Origin: Albifimbria verrucaria
Taxonomy: Eukaryota; Ascomycota; Sordariomycetes; Hypocreales; Stachybotryaceae
Assembly (NCBI GenBank): GCA_020081605.1
Contig: JAHREC010000011.1
Location: forward strand, 2,232,001 to 2,296,000
Direction: 5' to 3'
Length of the DNA: 64,000 nucleotides
The notes under the pieces are model-generated. The model did not search any database and was not told where the DNA came from. It worked only from the letters and a program-made list of their open reading frames with translations. Shown one piece after another: positions 11,977 to 23,136 of this stretch. Each line of letters starts with the position of its first letter. Position 1 is the stretch's first letter. A program made the position numbers and the translations under genes.

Positions 11977-12834
11977 GAGTGAGCGATGGGGACGGTATGG
12001 GCAATGACAGAGATAGGAACAGGCATATGTGCCTATCCAGGAGCATGCCCATGCCATTCTAGAATGCTTGTACGACTAGATATATCTCGGAGTTATCAGA
12101 GACTTGCATTAGACAAAGTCTATAAATATATGCATGCATTCAATGGAGATGTCCAGTTATGATAATGCCCGAGCGAAATGAATAGCAGTTGAGATGCAGC
12201 TTTTCGAGTGCGTCAGCAAGACTATCCATCTTGTTGATTAGACCAACGATCTAGAATATAGCAGATGGATCTAGTCCGGTGGAAACTTCCAAGTCATCAA
12301 TGAGCAGGGCATTTTCATGCGCAAACCGCGGCTCCGCGCTTTGGGCAAGGTAAGCAGATAGGTGAGGTATGATGATGCGGTAAAGCAGCCAAGGAGTCAT
12401 CTAGCTAGATTGTGATCCTCTAAGCGAGGTTGCTACGATTTGACTGGCACTGGTACGACTGTTCCTTGTTCAATGATGAAATTGACGACCGTTGACAGTT
12501 ACCCCGTCGATGTGTTTAGAAATGCCTGTCATTGCCAAGCACATCACTTGTTCTACCGGGACCATTTGCAAGCACCCCACATGAGGCACAGCAGCGGAAG
12601 GAGGATTGGCGTGAATCTTGGCTACAAATCTAGCAGCCAACATATGGCCCGAGTGCGCGATCACGATGCTCGGCCATGTGAGGCTTGGCGATCCAGCTTA
12701 CGCGGAGGGCGACTCTGCCTCTGTACTCGGGCACACGTGTTGCTGACGAGGCAGATAGGCAAGTCTAGTCACAACCAACACTTGGCTGAGGTAATGGCAG
12801 TCAGCTACTGTTCTGGGGCGAGGACGATGCGTAA

Positions 12835-12862
12835 GATGGCGGAAATGATGGCGGAAATGATG
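12835..12862. repeat. Short tandem duplication (12-base unit)
   Basis: Seen directly: the unit GATGGCGGAAAT occurs twice in a row and is followed by GATG, the start of a third copy. It is intergenic. Confidence 0.85.
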
Positions 12863-14635
12863 CTCAGCTCGTGGGTCGATTGCACCAAAGCTCCCGGGAC
12901 CACGGCAGGTTGCTGACGAGAGCAGACTATCGACTCTTCTTCGGCATTGTTCATAACCAGTTAGCTAGGAGTATAAGGCATGCTTCAAATAATAGTGTTG
13001 TGCCCACAAGGTGTAGGGTACTGCCTGTTCGCTTGATACTAGCTGGACAGAACCCTTGGGGCGAGTTGGACTGGGGCAGGGACTGATGCACAACGGAGAC
13101 GGAATAGGATCTGCGGCTGCAGGGCGCGCATCAGTGAGCCAGAAGGACTTTTTCTGACCCATGCTTGCCATGCTCCCTTCTCTGATGGTTGCTCGGCCGC
13201 GTGTAAGGCGACACAGGCGAGCTAAATCCGATACAGGCATCTTAAAGCGACCAAGGCCGAAATGCGATGAGCATTGATCAGCAAGGTGCGGCTCGGCTCT
13301 TGACGCAGCACTGGGAGAGGTGGTCGGCTGTTTGAGGAGGGAGTTGAATCCCGTCAACCAATTTCAATTTCTGCGTCAAGCGATCCAAGCAACATCTCGG
13401 TGGTTGCTGTCCTAGGCCAAGTCTCTGTGGACCCTGCTTCCAGCGTGCTGCTTCGGGCATCTAGTCATGCCATGATAACAAGGCTCTGGGCTAGAACAAA
13501 AGACCCTAACGAAAATACGCGGAGCAGAGCAGAAATGCGCGGGGATGGGTTTCCGAGGTCAAGGCTGAAACCTATGCTGCAGCTCACGCTCTCACCTCGT
13601 CCCCCTCGTTTAAAGCGCGATAGGCACCAACAACGAGAGAGCAGTTCATCGCAATCTCCCTAGTGCTTGCCAAGGCTGGATTAAGAGCAACGATCTTCCT
13701 TTTTCCCCGTAGCATAGTGAATTGGCTCAAAGCATGACAGGGGTGAGGCTGTGAAACACGCCAAAATGACAGAAGGAGAAATGCCGGTGAATCCTTTTTT
13801 TTCTTTTCCTCTTCGTCTCTTCTCCCTCTTCCTTTTCCTTCCATGCTTCTTCTCAAACAAGCCCTGATACAAGCACGTGTTTGTAAAGAAAGTGTGCGGC
13901 CATGTATATCCGGAAATTTACGCATGTCGCATTGTGCAATGCAACGGATTGCCTGTCTACGCACAAAACAAAGGCCCTAGCTCAAATACATGCTTAAGGC
14001 GAATAACGTTGGGTACAGTAGGCTTTCGCGTGAGGTGGCTCAGCTTACGGCCCTTCTGGTTCGCATGTATTTTTATATCGAATGACGCTAGAACAGTCTT
14101 TCTGCAGGGCTGCAGTCCAGGGAGGCGATGCACCATTACGTTGGTCCCCTTCCCAGCCACAGGACGGCTCCATATCTCACTGTCCATCGCTGTAGTCAGG
14201 CGGAAGAAGCTTGTGGTACCTGCGGCTGGGCCCCTGCTAGCTGCTGGGGACTAGGCACAGCGCTAGTGCTGTAGGTACTATGGTACACACAGAAAAAACC
14301 CTGGTACCATCACCTACCGGATTCAGCCTCTACCGTCTCCACCCACCCCAAATTGCGTTGCCTCCCTGATCCAGCACGAGGCTTGTCTGATGAGCTTGGA
14401 GAGCTTGTCTATTTCAGAAACACCACTGACAAACCTCTGGTGCCACGCTAAGCTGGCAGCTAAGACTTGCGCCAAGTGATGCGCAGCCTCCCCATGGCCC
14501 CTCCCCATGTGAGACTGTGAGCAGCGTGTTGGATCCCTGAAAGGCTGTGCTTACGGGACTGGGACTGGGACTGCCTCTTGGTGGTCCGTGGACGGGCACT
14601 ACCCGTTGTGTGCGAGGAGCCTTGAACATGATTGT

Positions 14636-14642
14636 TATAAAA
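14636..14642 (+). promoter_or_regulatory. TATA box of the secreted-protein gene
   Basis: A TATAAAA match 135 bases before the ATG at 14777, followed by a C/A-rich leader with CATCACAATCACC and CAACAACTTCC stretches. That spacing fits a TATA box plus a leader of ~100 bases. A canonical TATA suits the highly biased, C-ending codon use of the gene it would serve. Confidence 0.5.
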
Positions 14643-14776
14643 CAGTCCGCCCCTTCCGCCAGATGGAATAGAAACTATCTCACAGACCATCGACATCACA
14701 ATCACCTTCAGTCCAAGTCTATCAATTCCACTTCAGCCTCAACAACTTCCATCACTCAAACCTCCTACCAGTCAAG

Positions 14777-15315
14777 ATGAAGTTCTCCATCGTCGCCATC
14801 GCCTCCCTCCTTTCTCTGGCTTCGGTACGTTCTTCCCACTCTCCTTCGGGTTCCCTACCCGCCACTGCTTGTTAACATGTATACTAACCTTCCTTCAACA
14901 GGCCGCTCCCCAGCCCGGCTTCCTTGACGATATCAAGGGTCTCGGTGACAACTTCGAGGACCTCGGTAACGACATCGGCAAGGCTTTCGAGGGTGGCTTC
15001 GACGACCTGAAGAAGGAGTTCAACGATGCCACCGGCAAGGCTGAAGAGTGGATTGCCAGCGTCACCAGCGTCGCCGGCGCCGAGGCCAGCAAGCTCAGCG
15101 AGTTCATCTCCACTGCCACCGGCACCGAGTTCGAGAGCGCCCGTGCCTCCGCCAGCAGCGCCCTCAACAAACTGACCCAGGAGGTAGACTCCTTCACCGC
15201 CTACGCCGCTACCCACTCCCACGGCGACCACGACGGCGCTGCTCCCCGTCCTACCGCTGTCGTCGCCATGGGCGCTCTCCTCGGCGGTGCTGCCGTCCTC
15301 GCCGCCAACCTGTAA
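14777..15315 (+). CDS. Small secreted, amphipathic helical protein, possibly GPI-anchored
   Basis: Two exons, 14777-14824 and 14902-15315; the phase-0 intron 14825-14901 (GTACGT, CTAAC, ACAG) lies exactly at the end of the signal peptide. The protein has ~153 residues. MKFSIVAIASLLSLAS is a clear signal peptide. The mature part starts APQPGFLDDIK and is predicted helical, with repeated Asp/Glu-Phe-Gly spacing (GDNFEDLGNDIGKAFEGG, then FDDLKKEF), almost no cysteine, and then Ala/Ser-rich helices. The C-terminus has a HSHGDHDG polar patch and a hydrophobic Ala/Gly/Leu tail (VVAMGALLGGAAVLAANL) right at the stop, which fits a GPI-anchor signal or a membrane anchor. Codons are strongly C-ending, suggesting high expression. 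There is no frameshift. I do not recognise the family; a cell-surface or effector-like role is only inference. Confidence 0.8.
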
Positions 15316-15727
15316 ATACCTACACACCACGGATCAAACCAAACCCAACATGACTCGGTTGGCTCTCCCAGCCACGGTCCCTGATGCCCAGGCATAGCCG
15401 GCGTCTACTTTCGAATTCTTTGCTTTTTCCTCTTCTCTTTTGCTTAATGCCCCGTGTTGGGGCTGAGAAAACACGTTCACGGATACCCGTCATACTGTGG
15501 CTATGGAGAGATTACTACAAAGGTCCTGTCCTATAAAGGAGCAGTGGGCATACGGCGACGGCGCACAAGGTTGTCAATGATCAATAGAATATCACTTTAT
15601 TACTTTTCACTCTGATACAAACGTTCTTGTGATTCATTTCATAAAAGTGATGATGTGTGCCATGCCGTAACATATCTAAGGGTATCTGCCAAAACCAGTA
15701 AACAACCGTACTCCCAATATTCTACAT
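15316..15727. other. Convergent 3' intergenic region
   Basis: 412 bases between the stops of the secreted-protein gene and the NFKBIL1-like gene. It should hold both 3' UTRs. The part after 15570 is AT-richer. No gene seen. Confidence 0.6.
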
Positions 15728-16725
15728 TCAGGTCTTCTTGGATCTTGTTTCCGACCACAGCCTGTCTATAATCTGGAAAACAGCCGTTACATCCTTCATG
15801 ATCTCGCTGTCCACTCGCCCGCCAAGTCGTTGCTGAATCTTGTCCGGATGCCATCGCACACGCTCGTCTTTGAGCTTCGCGACGAACGAACTCTCGCCAA
15901 TCTCCTCCAACCCAAGGCCGCGCACGAAGAAATCCCGGACAGTCTTCTCATCTACATCCCCTCGCTGCCCACCGTCGACAGGCCATGGCAGCGTTTCGGG
16001 TGTGCCGTCCCAACGTGTCCAGCCGGCGGTGTACTCGGCCCAACGTTGCTCCCACTGCTTCCTTTGCCGCCGCTCCTCACCGCGGCGAAGACTGCGCTCC
16101 ATTTCCTCTTGAACCTTGCGGCTTTGTCGATGTTCCTTTTCCTTGCGCTTTCGCTCTTCTTCGCGCCGCGCTCGCTCCTCAAGCAGTCCAGCATGCGTCT
16201 TCTCCCACATCTTCTGTCGAACATGCGCCGCGTATTCTTCATCCGTCATGCGCTCTAGCTCGCCCGTCGGACCGACTTTTCAGTTGTATAGCCGTGGATC
16301 GGCTGACCGTATACGCCCTCCCAGAAAGCTGCGCCTTCATCGTCCGCCATTGCGTCGAAAAGAGATTCTCGGAAAGCCGCCTCCGGGTCCAATGGCGGAG
16401 GCTCGAAAGGGTTCGGAGGTGTTGGCGAGCGCCGACGTCGACGATGGCGATGGTGGCGCCTATGTGAGCGGTGAGAGGAAGTATCGTGGTCGTCTTCGTC
16501 TCGAGAGCGATGTGACCGATGTTCCTTGAGCTTGAGGCGCGTCCGCCTTGGCCGCGTGGGATCTACATCCTCTCCATCTTTGGGAGCGTCCTCTTGCGAA
16601 GGGCTGCGTGGCGGTGGAGACGACGACCTCTCTTCACGATCTCGACGAGAGCGCTTCCTAGGCTCATCCTGGTTGATGGATGATAATATGTGCCGTCGCC
16701 TCGAAGTCTCAGATGGCTCGCTCAT
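15728..16725 (-). CDS. NF-kappa-B inhibitor-like protein 1 (NFKBIL1/IkBL) homologue, frameshifted
   Basis: About 332 residues, starting MSEPSETSRRRHILSS. The order matches fungal NFKBIL1-like proteins: a basic/acidic low-complexity N-terminus with RS/RH-rich stretches (RHHRHRRRRRSPTPP), a central helical block with EAAFRESLFDAMADDEGAAF, a long Arg/Glu-rich coiled coil (RARREEERKRKEKEH), and a C-terminal J-like segment with VRWHPDKIQQRLGG. It lacks the ankyrin repeats of the animal protein. Its exact role in fungi is not known to me; RS-rich composition suggests a nuclear RNA-related role (inference). One base is missing near 16262-16272, where KSV should continue as GPTGELERM; the two open parts are 15728-16249 and 16255-16725. 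The start codon at 16723-16725 is preferred over the upstream in-frame Met at 16821 because conserved-type sequence begins there. Confidence 0.75.
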
Positions 16726-17585
16726 GGCCGAGACCGGGGTCGGGTGACCAAGTGAAGTTGAATGGAAAGGGTGCTTTTGCAGGCACGTGTTAGAATGGCC
16801 TACATTACGTCTGTACAGCAAGGTAAAATCTTCTGACGTATGAGAAATGGGTCCCTAAGGGAGTTTGGGTTCGAGTGCGGGGCCATAAAAGGCGTTACGC
16901 TAATGATATCCCCTTTGGCACTGAATCTGTGTGTACCTGGATGGAATAGTGCACCTGGATGGAACAGCGCCCCCATTTAAAATTACCAGGTTTTACACAT
17001 GGGTGCGTAATTTCTATGTACATGAATTGCTAAGCGAATATCATTGTGGCATATTGACACTGTAATTCAAGACTCCGCGTGTAGAGACGCTTTGCAGCCC
17101 GCCAATATGTATTGCTGAAGATCTAAAATGGGCAATGTACGTGGTGGTAACTCCAGGTACCTAGATACTAACTACAGTAGGGTGTTTCGTCTCATTCGTA
17201 TCCACCACCAGTTCCCCAGCGCCAGGTATAGACCCAGGTACAGGTACAGGTACTGACCACAAGCGACCGGTGAGCTGACAGGCTACTAAGCCAAAACGGT
17301 GGGTGCCTGTAACGAACGCAGGACTGGTGGTTCGCAGGCTGCGTGTCTTCCAGGTTTTAGTGGTGGAACCAGCACGACCCTGGCCAATCCAGAGCCTCCC
17401 CATAGTCGCACGTCCATCGCAAGACACATTGGCATCATCCCTCTGCCCTTTTTCTCCTGAATTGCAGATATCAATCCATTTGCGACGATACGCGGACACG
17501 CATTGCTGCGCAATTGCAATGAGCGGCCCGTAGACAGCACCAACAACTCCCGCGCTGTCTTCTTGCTTACTCGTTTACTCTCATC
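16726..17585. other. Divergent intergenic region between NFKBIL1-like and ZIP genes
   Basis: 860 bases containing both promoters. It carries a short duplication (CACCTGGATGGAA and CTGGATGGAATAG near 16937-16965) and a run of overlapping AGGTACAGGTACAGGTAC copies near 17234-17254. No gene seen. Confidence 0.5.
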
Positions 17586-18945
17586 ATGGGCGGTATTCTG
17601 TTGCTCCTCGGCCTATGCGTGAGTCTCAGCCAAGCTTATCCAAGCTATCCGAAGAAGCCCAGCTAACGATTCATCACAGGCCGCAATGGCGCTGGTGTAT
17701 GTGCCACGATGTGTCTCAACTAAGCCTCTCGAACTGACAGTCTGTATAGGTCATTCCTAGCCGGAGCCGTGCCGTTATCCATGTCCTTATCACAGTCGCA
17801 ATTGCGACTTCTATCTAGCGTCGGCGTCGGCGTCCTTGTTGGCACTGCCATGATCGTCATTATCCCAGAAGGTGTTGAGGCGTCCACAGCTCCTGCTGAG
17901 GGAGGCCATATCCACCGCGTACGTCAACTCGTGCGACGAAGCCCTTTCAACTACGATGGTCCCATCAGTTCCTCCCAACGTTGAACGTTCGAAACGATGC
18001 GAATGAACACACCCCACCACATATCATAGTCCGAAGCTCCGAAAAGTTGGTCTCGAGAGAAGACGACCACCACGATGACGGACATGACCATCAACATGAG
18101 AGCGAGCACGCCGATGAGCATGCTGAACATGTGGAGGTCCCAACCCTCGAGATTGGTGTGTCGATGGTTCTTGGGTTCGTCCTTATGTTCCTCATCGACA
18201 GACTCCCTCGGCACGCCACGGAAAGCTTGCAGAACGGGAATCATACGCGACACATGAGTATGGACAACCTAGGAGGAGATACCTCCTCGGTCGATGGGGA
18301 TACTGAGGGGTTCTTGGGCTCCATGGCACCGACACCGAAACGCGCTCGCAGTCTGGCCACTACGATCGGCCTAGTTATCCACGCCGCGGCCGACGGTATT
18401 GCCATGGGCGCATCGTCGACAGCCTCCGACATGAAGCTTGGGCTCATCATCTTTGTCGCCATCATGCTACACAAGGCACCGGCTGCCTTTGGCCTGACCT
18501 CCGTACTTCTCAAGCAGGGCCTCTCGAAGCGTGCCGCAAGAACTCACCTGATTGTCTTCAGCCTGGCTGCTCCTGTCGGCGCCTTGGCTACCTACTTACT
18601 GATTGTGCTGCTCGGTGGTGATCATGTGGAGGGCGAGACAGGGCAGTGGTGGACCGGTATGCTGCTGCTTTTCTCTGGAGGAACTTTCCTGTAAGTTGCT
18701 GTTTTCCTTCTGCTGGTTTGTTACATGTTTCTGACAAGGACAGGTACGTTGCGATGCATGCGATGCAAGAGGAGGGTTCGTCTCATAACCACGGCCACGA
18801 TGCTACCTCGGGTCTCAATGGATACGCGGAGGGCAACTCGACTCCTCAGCGAAAGCCCAAGGGCCCTCAGATGCGCGACACGCTTGCCACGATGGTTGGC
18901 ATGCTTTTGCCTTTGCTTACACAGTTTGGACATCACCATCACTAA
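17586..18945 (+). CDS. ZIP-family metal transporter (SLC39A9/Atx2-like)
   Basis: About 397 residues in four exons: 17586-17618, 17680-17696, 17750-18690 and 18744-18945; the second exon is only 17 bases. Introns are 17619-17679, 17697-17749 and 18691-18743. ZIP proteins carry Zn2+ (or Mn2+, Fe2+) into the cytosol; SLC39A9 and yeast Atx2 sit in the Golgi. Visible signatures: first helices (ALVSFLAGAVPLSMS, VGVGVLVGTAMIVIIPEG), a His/Asp-rich cytosolic loop (DDHHDDGHDHQHESEH), the metal-site helices IHAAADGIAMGA and MLHKAPAAFGL, and two or three further helices, with a short His tail at the end. One single-base break lies near 17960-17980, before LNVRNDANEH. The SLC39A9 branch is chosen from the HAAADG/HKAPAA motifs and is likely but not certain. 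Confidence 0.85.
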
Positions 18946-21900
18946 AAGTTGGCACGATGAATTCGATGTTTGGTGCTGCAAAGAACGTTTGATTTGCAGC
19001 GAGATCTCAATGGGGACTTTGATGGAATGTATATACATGAGAAGCCTACTCTTGATTTACTTCTGGATTCTCGCCCAATGGGCTGGAAGGACCGCCCAAA
19101 GGCATGAACAGCGACATTGATGGGTATGGCGTTGCTTGGCTGATTTGTACAATAGCTGCTTGTATTTACGACGTAGCAGCGGTAGGGAATGAAAATTGAA
19201 TTCATGTTCTGGCACTGAAATAATCTAGGCCTTTGTCAACAGCCCGTGTGGGAAGCACATAGGAACACCATGAGTAACGGCTGTGTCACGGTATCAGTTA
19301 TGCAGAGTCTGACCCTTGGCCGCTCTGGCTTCTGCCCTGCTTCACTGAATACATACGCGTTCGCGAGATTGTATTGTGTCTTTCAATGATCCTTTAGTGA
19401 TGTCATATTCATATATGGAAATGTCTTGGGATTCAGCCTGCGCTGGCTGTATTGAGGTGTGGCGCTTCAAGTGATGAGGAAACTGGGACGGGCAGTTGAC
19501 AATATTGGATGATAAGGGGTAGACATATTGGATGTTCCAAGACGAAAGCCTTGGTAACGATGAGGGAAGAGTCTGAGCTGGGAAGAAGCAACGAGAGACA
19601 ATCACAACGATGTCTCAGCACCAGGATCAGTGAGGAAGGCTGATATCACAAAGCCACAGCGTTTGAGCAACAAGGCGACGATGTTGTTTGAGATCGACCT
19701 CAGGGTGGCTGCAAGACTTCTGTATCCGGCGATCTCCGCGATGTGATGCGGCACAGCTGCGTATCTCTTAACCGATAAGGGGCGCCGGGGGCGGGTGACA
19801 GATGCAGGGTCTCACCAATGGAGGTGGTTCGTCCTCGTCACTGAGTGGGAGAGAGGAACCCTGAGATCTACATGGCATGCGAGATGGGCACCGCCCTGAT
19901 AGGGTCGATTGAAACCCGTGGGAGGTTGGTATCCCGAACCAGAACCAGATCAAGGCCACCTTGGTTCCGTTTGATCGACGCGAATAGAGATGACAGCTGA
20001 ATTACAGCTTGCTCAGAACTGGCAAATCTGGGTCACAACAAAGAAATTCGCGTAAGCGCCTGGTTTCAACGCCAAATTTAGAGCGTACGGTGAACGTCGT
20101 TGGTGTCCAGAACTGACAACACCTGTCTCAGATACACCACTCTTCAACAACTGAATGGGGTCCTCAGCATCGGGGACAATGCGCAAACGCCGGGAGCCAA
20201 TAAGGAACAGCTCGGGAGCGCTTGATGAAGCGCTGAGAACAGATCAGGCACGTCGTCGACGGGCTAAAGACATACACCTGTAGATGGGGGCCGTCGCGAA
20301 CCATGCTGAAGATGGAAACATAAATCGCGGTTGACCCAATGGCAGTTGAAGATTTGTCTGGGTGGAGCGACGGAAGCAGAGAGAACAGGTGCCACAGACC
20401 AGGTCCTCCGGTATTGGTAGATGCTAGGTACTAAGTCATTGCCTGTTCGTTCACAGGTGGCCTTGGACACGCTGCAGCATGCACCTGACATGAATCACCT
20501 GTCTGCGTCCTCCGCCATCAAAGCTCGCCTACCCTACCAGAGCACCTCTGTACTAGTGAGTAAGCACATACAGGTTCGCTGCGACGATGGCTACCGAATG
20601 TGCTCGGACGTGGCCAAGGCTGCCCGGCCTGCGCATACTACGGTAGCTCAGACCACGGAGCGTCCGCCCTCTGTGTCAAATCTCGGATATCGAGGGAGAA
20701 AAACAGGCCACGTTGAAACGTCAAGAGTTACGTCCATGGGTCAAGGTCAGTCGATGTGAAATCTTGGACGAGATGGTGGATTTCCCATCGTTGCTTGTAC
20801 TTGGAACCGGAGTACCAGTGGGGTCGGGAACTGTAGAGCTACCAGTCTTGTGCAGCCAAGTCTGCAGTGGATATCGTACATGTACTCCACCTGGTTAGTG
20901 CCGTATTGTGGAGATACCTATTGCCTGGTACAGGTCGCTTCTTGTCAAGGGCATGTCAGAAAAGAGCAGTAGCGAAACGTGGAAGCGGCCCGTTCGAGTA
21001 ATCTGGACGACTGTAACAGGAGGTCAAGTCTGCCATAGATCGGCCATAATCATCGTGATAACAAGGAAAGGGACGGCAACAGAAAAACGAGGCAGTCAAG
21101 CTGACCATCCGTATCCACGAGGAACGCCTTTTCGGTGTCATCTCTCTTTTCTTCTGCATGCGACGATTTAACCACAGACCGACACTTGTCGGGTAGGGAG
21201 AAAAGAGAGATGGGCGGATACCCTGACCCTTGATCCTGATCTGACACGCCCCCTTTCAGAGCTTCTGCCACGCCCCGGATCAACCCGCGCTCTGAGATGC
21301 ATGAAGCGCCGTACCTTAATTGGCCCTCCGTGTCCCTGCCCTGGGCTGGCTTGGCCTGGCGCAATGGCGAGCGAGAAGAAGCAAATTCGGTGTCGCATTC
21401 ATTCACCTGGTGACCTGAAGCATATGTGCCGGCCTGGCTGATTCATTGCCCGCCACGATGATCCGGGGCGTCTGTGGGTGTACCTAGGTAGGCTTGTCGT
21501 GGTATCTTCTGAGATTATAGAACAGCCGGCGTTGTTGGATCGGGTTGCGGATAGAAGCGACATGCTAGACAATCCCTGATCAGCGCCGAGGGTTGGGGAT
21601 AGCATTGTCGGCATACGGGTACAGATGCCCTCAGCATCGTGGAGGTTGTGACGGTCAGCTGTTCATACCGCAACCCACGTTACCCTGGTCTGGTCTCAGA
21701 GGAGGCCCTTTGGAGGTGCCGCTGCACCGGCGCCTGAATAGGGAGAGTATCGGCGGCGGGCAGAGATGCAGACATGGAATGCAGAGACGCAAATAGGATG
21801 GAGGAGACACCCATCAATCAAGTTTGGACGGAGGGCCGGTTAGTCAGTCGGTGCAGGGCCTGACTGCAGTGGCCAGTAGCAAGCAAGGCCCCTAAGGTGT

Positions 21901-22174
21901 GCTGTGGCCAGCGCCCCGTTTTTCCCCATTTACAGTACATACACATACAGTACTATGGTACATGCGGTGCAGGTTGGCGACTCACCGGCTTTGATCCTTT
22001 CCTCCTCCTCGAAACTGCCTTTTCGTCGCAATCCGCAGAATTGCGTCGCCGCCGAACCCGACGACTGGACGCGACCGACACCGGCCGAAGACAAACCCGA
22101 TGCGCTTGCTCTCTCCTGATAAATCCTACCCTTTTTGTCAATCAAGGCTGCTGCCCGTCATTCTCCCTGGCCTA

Positions 22175-22196
22175 CCTTGCCTTGCCTTGCCTTGCC
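22175..22196. repeat. CTTGC pentanucleotide microsatellite
   Basis: Seen directly: at least four tandem copies of CCTTG in the pyrimidine-rich region upstream of the F-box/WD40 gene. Confidence 0.85.
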
Positions 22197-22390
22197 TTTG
22201 CCTATTGCCCACAGCGTAACGTTAGTGCTACCAAACTAAGGCAAGTATTTTTTCACTGTATCCGTACCTGCGCCTCACTTGGCCAGCCTCCCCACCGTGA
22301 ACGGCGCAAGAGGGAGTCGACCTGGCAAGTCAGTCTGTTTGCCTGTTAATAAACTTGGCCTGGCCACGCCGTTTGCTCCACCACGATCTT

Positions 22391-22438
22391 CTCTCAGACT
22401 CTCTCTCACACTCACACCCACACACTCTCACACACCCC
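22391..22438. repeat. CA/CT-rich simple sequence
   Basis: Seen directly: an imperfect run of CT and CA dinucleotides (CTCTCTCACACTCACACCC and so on) in the probable leader of the F-box/WD40 gene. Confidence 0.8.
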
Positions 22439-23136
22439 TCCCCATATCCCCGACAATCCCCTTTGCACACGGGACTCTGCAAACAACCGCTTGACTCTCG
22501 CCTTGTCCATCTGCCTCCGGATAGCCAGGGGCGTCACTGGAGACACGGCGTTTATTTGCCTACCCTTTCCCAGACTCTTCTTCTCCTCTCCTGGGCCCCA
22601 ACACGTCTTGCCGTCCGTTCGCTTTTCTTCCGTCGCAGGAAGACGCTCCGCCCACAGGGCTCTCTTTCCTACCACCTGCTTTCTTTTAGCCCAGGCTTGT
22701 GGCTGCTAGGTGTCGCTTGACTCGACGATAGGTTCGTCCTCCGGTTCCCTTTAGCGGGCCCCTCCCTCCCTCTCCATGCCGTCACCTTTTCCAGGCTTGC
22801 TTGGTCAGACTTGAACTTCCCCTTCAATACAGCCGCAAATAACCCAGTTTCCTCATCGCATCCCTGGTGCCCTTGTCGTATTAGGTTCTGGCAAAGGCGG
22901 GCCTGCCTCGAACCCGACAAAATTGGCTAACTCTGATTGTCTTCGCCAGCGCACCGTCTGTTAGATTCGACCGATCGACCTAACCTTTTGCTCAAGGCTT
23001 GTCGTGCATGTTTGCCGTACAGTCCGTACCGCCGCCACAGACGACATCAGGTTGCCGAACTCGACCCGACTAGCATCTGACGCTGGGCACGACAACCGCC
23101 CTTGCTTGCCTCTTCCCATCACCTGCACCTCGGGTC

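Larger units (their letters stand above)
11977..14776. other. Large intergenic region, no gene recognised
   Basis: About 2.8 kb. I find no coding stretch with family resemblance. The longest open frame (12440-12916 +, 158 codons) is rich in Cys/His/Met, unlike any protein I know, and overlaps a 12-base tandem duplication, so I leave it out. Region 13790-13850 is a pyrimidine tract. The last ~150 bases form the promoter and leader of the secreted-protein gene, with a TATA box. Confidence 0.55.
18946..23136. other. Large gene-poor region with a pyrimidine-rich 3' end
   Basis: About 4.2 kb. From 18946 to ~21900 I find no open frame that looks like a protein. From ~21900 the plus strand becomes C/T-rich and contains a CTTGC microsatellite (22175-22196) and a CA/CT-rich tract (22391-22438). 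This last kilobase probably holds the promoter and a long leader of the F-box/WD40 gene. No transposon ends or reverse-transcriptase motifs were recognised. Confidence 0.5.

Noticed and set aside
12440..12916. 158-codon open frame on the plus strand in the gap before the secreted-protein gene
   Set aside because: Cys/His/Met-rich composition with no domain, overlap with a 12-base tandem duplication and no codon bias like that of real genes here.
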